A stretch of DNA of 64,000 nt from Actinoallomurus liliacearum (lineage in GTDB: Bacteria; Actinomycetota; Actinomycetes; Streptosporangiales; Streptosporangiaceae). Both the position numbers and the translations under genes were made by a program. The DNA lies in contig NZ_BAABHJ010000027.1 in the NCBI RefSeq assembly GCF_039542035.1, positions 248,001-312,000 of the forward strand, in the 5' to 3' direction. Below the pieces are notes generated by a model. That model had not been told where the DNA came from. It searched no databases and saw only the letters and a program-made list of their open reading frames with translations. Positions 60,095 through 64,000 of this stretch are shown one piece after another; within the stretch, counting starts at the first letter, position 1, and each line of letters opens with the position of its first letter.

Positions 60095-61138
60095 CTAGGA
60101 CGAGACGGACGGGGTGGTGCCGCGGTGATGTCGTCGCGACTCGCGTACGGCGGCCGCGATCCGCGGCGTGAGCACGGAGACGATGAGGAGGAGGCCGGTG
60201 ACGATCGACTGGATCTCGGTCGCGACGTCACGGAGCATGAGCAGGTTGCGGAGCAGGCCGATGAGCAGTACGCCGGCGACCACGCCGCCGAGCGTGCCCT
60301 TGCCGCCGTCGAAGTCGACCCCGCCGAGCAGCACCGAGGCGATGACGGCGAGCTCCAGGCCGAGGCCGTTGTCGGCACGGGCGCTGCCGTACCGGAGCGT
60401 GTAGACCGCGCCGGCGAACGCCGACACGACCCCGGACACCACGAACAGCAGCAGCTTGATGCGCTTGACCCGGATCCCGGCGAAGAACGCCGCCTCCTCC
60501 TGGGCGCCGATCGCGAACAGCGCGCGGCCCAGGCCGGTGGCGTGCAGGACGACCGCGGTCACGATGGCGAGCAGGATGAACAGCGCGAAGGGGAACGGGA
60601 TCGGGGTGCCCGGCACCGTCTTGGTCGCCATGTCGGTGTAGTTCTGCGGGAACTGCGCGACGGCCTTGGTGCCCAGCACGACGTAGGCGAGCCCCCGGTA
60701 GAGGGTCATCGTGCCGATGGTGACGGCCAGCGAGGGCAGTCCGAGCCGGGTCACGAGGAGCCCGTTGATCAGCCCGGCGACCACGCCGACCACCAGGAGG
60801 AAGGGGATGATCATTTCGATCGCCCAGCCGGCGTCCCACAGCGCGCCGAACAGGGCGCTGCACAGGCCGAGCACCGACGCGACGGACAGGTCCACCTCGG
60901 CGGCCACGACCAGCAGGGTCATCGGCAGCGCGATCAGCGCGATCTCGCTGAGGTCGCCCAGCGCGAAGGACAGGTTGTCGCTCGTGGCGAAGTCGGAGGT
61001 GCCGAACGCGCCGCCGAGGAACACGACGATCAGCAGGGCGGTGACGATGACGTCCCAGCGAACGAACCGGGTCAGCGGGCGGGGGGCCTCGGCGCGCGGT
61101 GGCACGGCGGGGGCCTTCGCGGGGGCTTCAGGCGCCAT
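60095..61138 (-). CDS. rhaQ: Rhamnose ABC transporter permease
   Basis: 347 aa. The ATG overlaps the end of the other permease gene by 11 bp and GGAGGAA precedes it. About ten hydrophobic segments, starting WDVIVTALLIVVFLGGAFGT. The BPD_transp_2 family motif region is LGGVDFDGGKGTLGGVVAGV (the EAA-like loop that contacts the ATPase). N- and C-terminal tails are polar. It forms the membrane channel with the neighbouring permease. The choice between the names rhaP and rhaQ for the two permeases is by position only. Confidence 0.9.
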   Translation of the reverse strand: MAPEAPAKAPAVPPRAEAPRPLTRFVRWDVIVTALLIVVFLGGAFGTSDFATSDNLSFALGDLSEIALIALPMTLLVVAAEVDLSVASVLGLCSALFGALWDAGWAIEMIIPFLLVVGVVAGLINGLLVTRLGLPSLAVTIGTMTLYRGLAYVVLGTKAVAQFPQNYTDMATKTVPGTPIPFPFALFILLAIVTAVVLHATGLGRALFAIGAQEEAAFFAGIRVKRIKLLLFVVSGVVSAFAGAVYTLRYGSARADNGLGLELAVIASVLLGGVDFDGGKGTLGGVVAGVLLIGLLRNLLMLRDVATEIQSIVTGLLLIVSVLTPRIAAAVRESRRHHRGTTPSVSS

Positions 61139-62147
61139 GGCGGGCGTTCCTCCTTCGCAGCGCGCGGGTGACGCGCAGGCTGAGCAGGCGGTCCACGCTG
61201 ATCGCGAGGAGCAGCAGCAGACCGGCGATGGCGTCCTGCCAGAAGGAGTTCACCTTCAGCACCACCAGGACGCTGCCGATGGTCGTGAGCAGGAGCGCGC
61301 CGAGTGCGGCGCCGTACACGCTGCCGAGGCCGCCGACGATCGCCACGCCGCCGACCACGACGGCGGAGACGACCTTCAGCTCCCAGCCGTGCGCGGCGTC
61401 GGCCACGACGGTGCCGAAGCGGGCCAGCCACAGCACCCCGGCCAGCCCGGCGAGGACGCCGCTGACGACGTAGGCGGTGAGGACGCGCTTGCGGATCGCG
61501 ATGCCGGCGAGCCGGGCGGCGTCCGGGTTCGAGCCGATGGCGTAGAACTCCCGGCCCGACGGGTAGGCCCGCAGGTAGTACCCGACCGCGACCATCACGA
61601 CCACGGTGATGAGCGGCAGGTAGGGAATGCCGAGCACGCTGCCGTTGCCGAGGTCGAGCAGTGACGAGGGCACGTCGGCGGCGTTGATCTGCTGGCCGTG
61701 CGCCCAGTAGTAGTCCAGGCCCTGAATGACGTACAGCGTGCCGAGCGTCACCACCAGCGCCGGGACCTTGAAGAAGCTGACCAGCACGCCGTTGACGAGG
61801 CCGCAGACCGCGCCGATCAGCATGCCGACGACGAGCACCAGCAGGACGTTGCGGTCGTGCCCGGCGACGAACTTCCCGGACGCGAAGGCCACCAGCCCGA
61901 CCACCGACCCGACCGACAGGTCGATGTTGCGGGTGACCACGACCATCGTCTGGCCGACGGCCAGCAGCGCCAGGATCGAGGCGTTGAGGAAGATGTCCTT
62001 GACGCCCTGCGTCGACAGGAACGATGAGTTCACCGCCGTCGTCACGGCGACGAGGACGATCAGCGCCGCGAGGATGCTCAGCTCCCGCGCGCGCAGGACG
62101 GTGTCGACGAACCGGCGCCCGCCGGTGTCGGCGGTGATCGCTGCCAT
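61128..62147 (-). CDS. rhaP: Rhamnose ABC transporter permease
   Basis: 339 aa. Its ATG directly follows the rhaT stop (TAAATG). Membrane protein of the same BPD_transp_2 family: LSILAALIVLVAVTTAVNSS, ILALLAVGQTMVVVTRNIDL, SVGSVVGLVAF and VVGGVAIVGGLGSVYGAALG (ATPase-contact loop). Part of a four-gene importer for L-rhamnose in which two different permeases form a heterodimer. Confidence 0.92.
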   Translation of the reverse strand: MAAITADTGGRRFVDTVLRARELSILAALIVLVAVTTAVNSSFLSTQGVKDIFLNASILALLAVGQTMVVVTRNIDLSVGSVVGLVAFASGKFVAGHDRNVLLVLVVGMLIGAVCGLVNGVLVSFFKVPALVVTLGTLYVIQGLDYYWAHGQQINAADVPSSLLDLGNGSVLGIPYLPLITVVVMVAVGYYLRAYPSGREFYAIGSNPDAARLAGIAIRKRVLTAYVVSGVLAGLAGVLWLARFGTVVADAAHGWELKVVSAVVVGGVAIVGGLGSVYGAALGALLLTTIGSVLVVLKVNSFWQDAIAGLLLLLAISVDRLLSLRVTRALRRRNARHGA

Positions 62148-63659
62148 TTACGCGGCCTCCTGTCGCGTACGGCCGGTCGCGGCGGCCATGACGGTCTCCT
62201 CGGTGGCCTCTTCCCGGGGGATCTCGGCGGTGAGCCGGCCCTCGTGCATGACCAGCACCCGGTCGGCCATGCCGAGCACCTCCGGCAGGTCCGAGGAGAT
62301 CATCAGGACCGCGAGGCCCTCGCCGGCCAGCTCGGACAGCAGCCGGTGCACCTCGGCCTTGGTACCGACGTCGATGCCGCGAGTGGGCTCATCGATGATC
62401 AGCACCGAGGGCTCGGTGGACAGCCACTTGGCGAGGACCACCTTCTGCTGGTTGCCGCCGGACAGCACGCCGACGACGTCGCTGAGGCGGGCGTACTTCA
62501 GCTGCAGCCGGATCGCCCAGTCGGCCGCCCGGTCGCGTTCGGCCTTCCGGGAGATGACCGGGCCGCGGCGCAGGGAGCGCAGCTGGGTGAGGCCGATGTT
62601 GCGCTCGATCGTGCCGTCCATGACAAGGCCCTGCTGACGCCTGTCCTCGGGCACCAGGGCGAGCCCGGCCGACATCGCGGTGGTCGGGCTGCCGCCCGCC
62701 AGCCGCACCTTGCCGACCTCGACGGCCCCGGCGTCGAAGCGGTCGATGCCGAAGATCGCGCGGGCGACCTCGCTGCGTCCCGCGCCGACCAGGCCGGCCA
62801 GCGCGACGATCTCGCCGGACCGCACCTCGAAGGACACGTCGGTGAAGACGCCCTCCCGGGTGAGCCGGGAGACCTTCAGCACCGTCTCGCCGATCGTGGT
62901 CTCCTGCTTGGGGTACAGCGTGTCGAGCTCCCGGCCGACCATCCGCTGGACGAGGTCGTCGGCGGTGAGCCCGTCGAGGGTCTCGGTGGAGATGTAGCGG
63001 CCGTCGCGCAGCGTCGTCACCCGGTGGCACAGCTCGAAGATCTCCTCCAGCCGGTGCGAGATGAACAGCAGCGCGCAGCCCTGGTCCTGAAGGGTGCGGG
63101 CGACGGTGAACAGGCGCGCGACCTCGTTGCCGGACAGCGCCGCCGTCGGCTCGTCCATGATGAGGACGCGGGCGTCCCGCGAGATCGCCTTGGCGATCTC
63201 CACGATCTGCTGGTCCGCGATGGACAGGCCGCGCGCGGGCCGGTCGGGGTCGAGGGCCACGCCCAGCCGGTCGAACAGCTTCGCCGTCTCGGCCCGGAGG
63301 GCGCGGCGGTCGATGCGGCGGAACCGGGAACGCGGCTGACGGCCCATGAAGATGTTCTCCGCGACCGACAGGTCGGGGAAGAGGGTGGGCTCCTGGTAGA
63401 TCACGGCGACGCCGGCCTGCTGTGCGTCGCCGGGACCGTGAAACTCGACGGGGCGGCCGTCCAGCAGCACCTGGCCCTGGTCGGGGCGGTGCACGCCCGC
63501 CAGGGTCTTCACGAGAGTGGACTTGCCCGCACCGTTCTCGCCGGCGAGCGCGTGGATCTCTCCGCCCCATAGCTCCAGGGAGACGTCCTGCAGAGCCCGC
63601 ACCGCGCCGAACGCCTTGCTGACGTCCTTCAGGGCGAGGATCGGAGGCGACTCGCTCAT
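62148..63659 (-). CDS. rhaT: Rhamnose ABC transporter ATP-binding protein (two ATPase domains)
   Basis: 503 aa of the RbsA/XylG type with tandem nucleotide-binding domains. First domain: Walker A AGENGAGKSTLVKTLAG, signature LSIADQQIVEIAKAI, Walker B VLIMDEPTAALSG, switch LLFISHRLEEI. Second domain: weak Walker A LAGLVGAGRSEVARAIFG, signature LSGGNQQKVVLAKWL, Walker B VLIIDEPTRGIDVG. It powers the importer. First full gene of the rha operon. A 23-codon open frame with a strong ribosome-binding site precedes and overlaps its start. Confidence 0.93.
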   Translation of the reverse strand: MSESPPILALKDVSKAFGAVRALQDVSLELWGGEIHALAGENGAGKSTLVKTLAGVHRPDQGQVLLDGRPVEFHGPGDAQQAGVAVIYQEPTLFPDLSVAENIFMGRQPRSRFRRIDRRALRAETAKLFDRLGVALDPDRPARGLSIADQQIVEIAKAISRDARVLIMDEPTAALSGNEVARLFTVARTLQDQGCALLFISHRLEEIFELCHRVTTLRDGRYISTETLDGLTADDLVQRMVGRELDTLYPKQETTIGETVLKVSRLTREGVFTDVSFEVRSGEIVALAGLVGAGRSEVARAIFGIDRFDAGAVEVGKVRLAGGSPTTAMSAGLALVPEDRRQQGLVMDGTIERNIGLTQLRSLRRGPVISRKAERDRAADWAIRLQLKYARLSDVVGVLSGGNQQKVVLAKWLSTEPSVLIIDEPTRGIDVGTKAEVHRLLSELAGEGLAVLMISSDLPEVLGMADRVLVMHEGRLTAEIPREEATEETVMAAATGRTRQEAA

Positions 63660-63727
63660 GCGCCCTCCTTCGTCGGAGGAGTGACCAGGCGCGCTGTGCT
63701 TTCGATTCGCTCGCTCCGCTCGCTCAT
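63656..63727 (-). CDS. Possible 23-aa leader peptide overlapping the rhaT start
   Basis: ATG 63727 is preceded by CGGAGGAAGC, a stronger site than many genes here. The frame reads MSERSERIESTARLVTPP then TKEGA and stops inside the rhaT start as ATGA. The sequence AGCGAGCGGAGCGAGCGAAT at its beginning resembles a repeat-like motif I recall near other actinomycete gene starts. It may couple or tune translation of rhaT, or it may be non-functional. Confidence 0.45.
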   Translation of the reverse strand: MSERSERIESTARLVTPPTKEGA

Positions 63728-63750
63728 GCTTCCTCCGTGTGAACGGAATA

Positions 63751-63760
63751 AAAACGTTTT
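63751..63760. promoter_or_regulatory. CG-centred palindrome AAAACGTTTT, probable LacI-family operator
   Basis: A 10-bp perfect palindrome in an AT-rich island, just downstream of the predicted start of transcription of the rha operon. A related half, ACGTTTTAAT, lies at 63933-63942 near the divergent promoter. CG-centred A/T-flanked palindromes are the usual binding form of LacI-family sugar repressors. Confidence 0.6.
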
Positions 63761-63777
63761 AACGTGATTGACCGAGG

Positions 63778-63807
63778 ACGCTAGGTCTGTGAGCCGGGAC
63801 ACGTCAA
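63778..63807 (-). promoter_or_regulatory. Putative promoter of the rha operon
   Basis: On the minus strand TTGACG (63802-63807) and TAGCGT (63778-63783) are spaced 18 bp. The operator palindrome falls about ten bases after the expected +1, ideal for repression. Confidence 0.5.
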
Positions 63808-63927
63808 GAGTCAGTTTTCGGCCGAACCCGGCCTCGCGACACTGAAACGCAGCCTGACCTGCGGATATCTCGACGAGATAACGGCCGGGTCACCGCCGGG
63901 TCGCGCCAAACGTCTCGACTCGGACTG

Positions 63928-63956
63928 TTGACACGTTTTAATACTGACGTCACAGT
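63928..63956 (+). promoter_or_regulatory. Putative promoter for the divergent regulator gene
   Basis: A consensus TTGACA (63928-63933) is followed 17 bp later by a poor -10 (CACAGT). The spacer holds ACGTTTTAAT and the palindrome TGACGTCA, which could bind the regulator itself. Confidence 0.4.
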
Positions 63957-63988
63957 GAACGCCATCACATCTGGGAAGAGGTACGGCG

Positions 63989-64000
63989 TTGGTCACCGTG
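63989..64000 (+). CDS. Start of a gene cut by the window edge, probably the LacI-family rhamnose regulator
   Basis: TTG 63989 (or GTG 63998) with GGGAAGAGG upstream. Only the codons for M-V-T-V are in the window. LacI repressors often start MVTVKDIA or similar. Divergent position, operator-like sites between it and rhaT, and pathway logic support the call, but four codons cannot prove it. Confidence 0.4.

Noticed and set aside
1..64000. CRISPR arrays, insertion sequences, tRNA/rRNA genes and riboswitches
   Set aside because: While reading I noticed no regularly spaced repeats, transposase motifs, cloverleaf-like genes or known aptamer cores. A covariance-model search would be needed to exclude small RNAs fully.

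Overview
The window is high-GC DNA with GTG/TTG starts, purine-rich Shine-Dalgarno sites, Tat and lipoprotein signals, and regulator families (XRE-DUF5753, DUF397, DUF6879, DUF6082) typical of filamentous actinomycetes. A Streptosporangiales-like host such as Actinomadura or Actinoallomurus would fit, but the genus cannot be fixed from this sequence. I noticed no rRNA or tRNA gene, CRISPR array, transposase or phage gene.

Left part (1-13.5 kb): ordinary chromosomal genes. These are the two halves of a heterodimeric ABC exporter (the first cut by the window edge), an MDR-family oxidoreductase divergent from an XRE regulator, a TetR regulator with an SDR dehydrogenase that carries an in-frame 24-bp triplication, a GNAT acetyltransferase, a cytochrome P450 without the ExxR motif (CYP157-like), a lipoprotein, a PfkB sugar kinase and a large secreted alpha/beta hydrolase with a Calx-beta-like tail.

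Middle part (13.5-29.7 kb): accessory DNA. It starts with an unusual cluster: a 647-aa protein that seems to contain a divergent Nudix fold, a TehB-like methyltransferase, and a true Nudix hydrolase facing them. Then come secreted and hypothetical proteins and an NmrA/TetR pair sharing two palindromic operators. A visibly more AT-rich block (about 21.5-27.4 kb) carries an XRE-DUF5753 regulator, a shortened DUF397 partner, two DUF6879 genes in convergent blocks, a DUF6082 membrane protein, a TPR-protein remnant and a frameshifted DUF2075 nuclease-helicase. A secreted protein, a membrane-anchored protein and an orphan SUKH (SMI1/KNR4) protein follow.

Right part (29.9-64 kb): a complete-looking rhamnoside/arabinoside utilisation island, all on the minus strand. 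Eight of its products look exported: four GH78-type alpha-L-rhamnosidases, two GH106 alpha-L-rhamnosidases, one GH127 beta-L-arabinofuranosidase-like enzyme and one GH43 enzyme. An intracellular fucose/arabinose-isomerase-family protein is embedded among them. Upstream lies an operon for L-rhamnose import (rhaT-rhaP-rhaQ-rhaS ABC transporter) and breakdown (rhaM mutarotase, rhaI isomerase, rhaEW aldolase/lactaldehyde dehydrogenase). It is preceded by a promoter with a CG-centred LacI-type operator and by the first codons of a divergent gene, probably the LacI-family regulator. The extracellular enzymes would release L-rhamnose and L-arabinose from plant polysaccharides or glycosides, and the operon would import and catabolise the rhamnose. 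A rhamnulokinase is needed for this route and is not present in the window.
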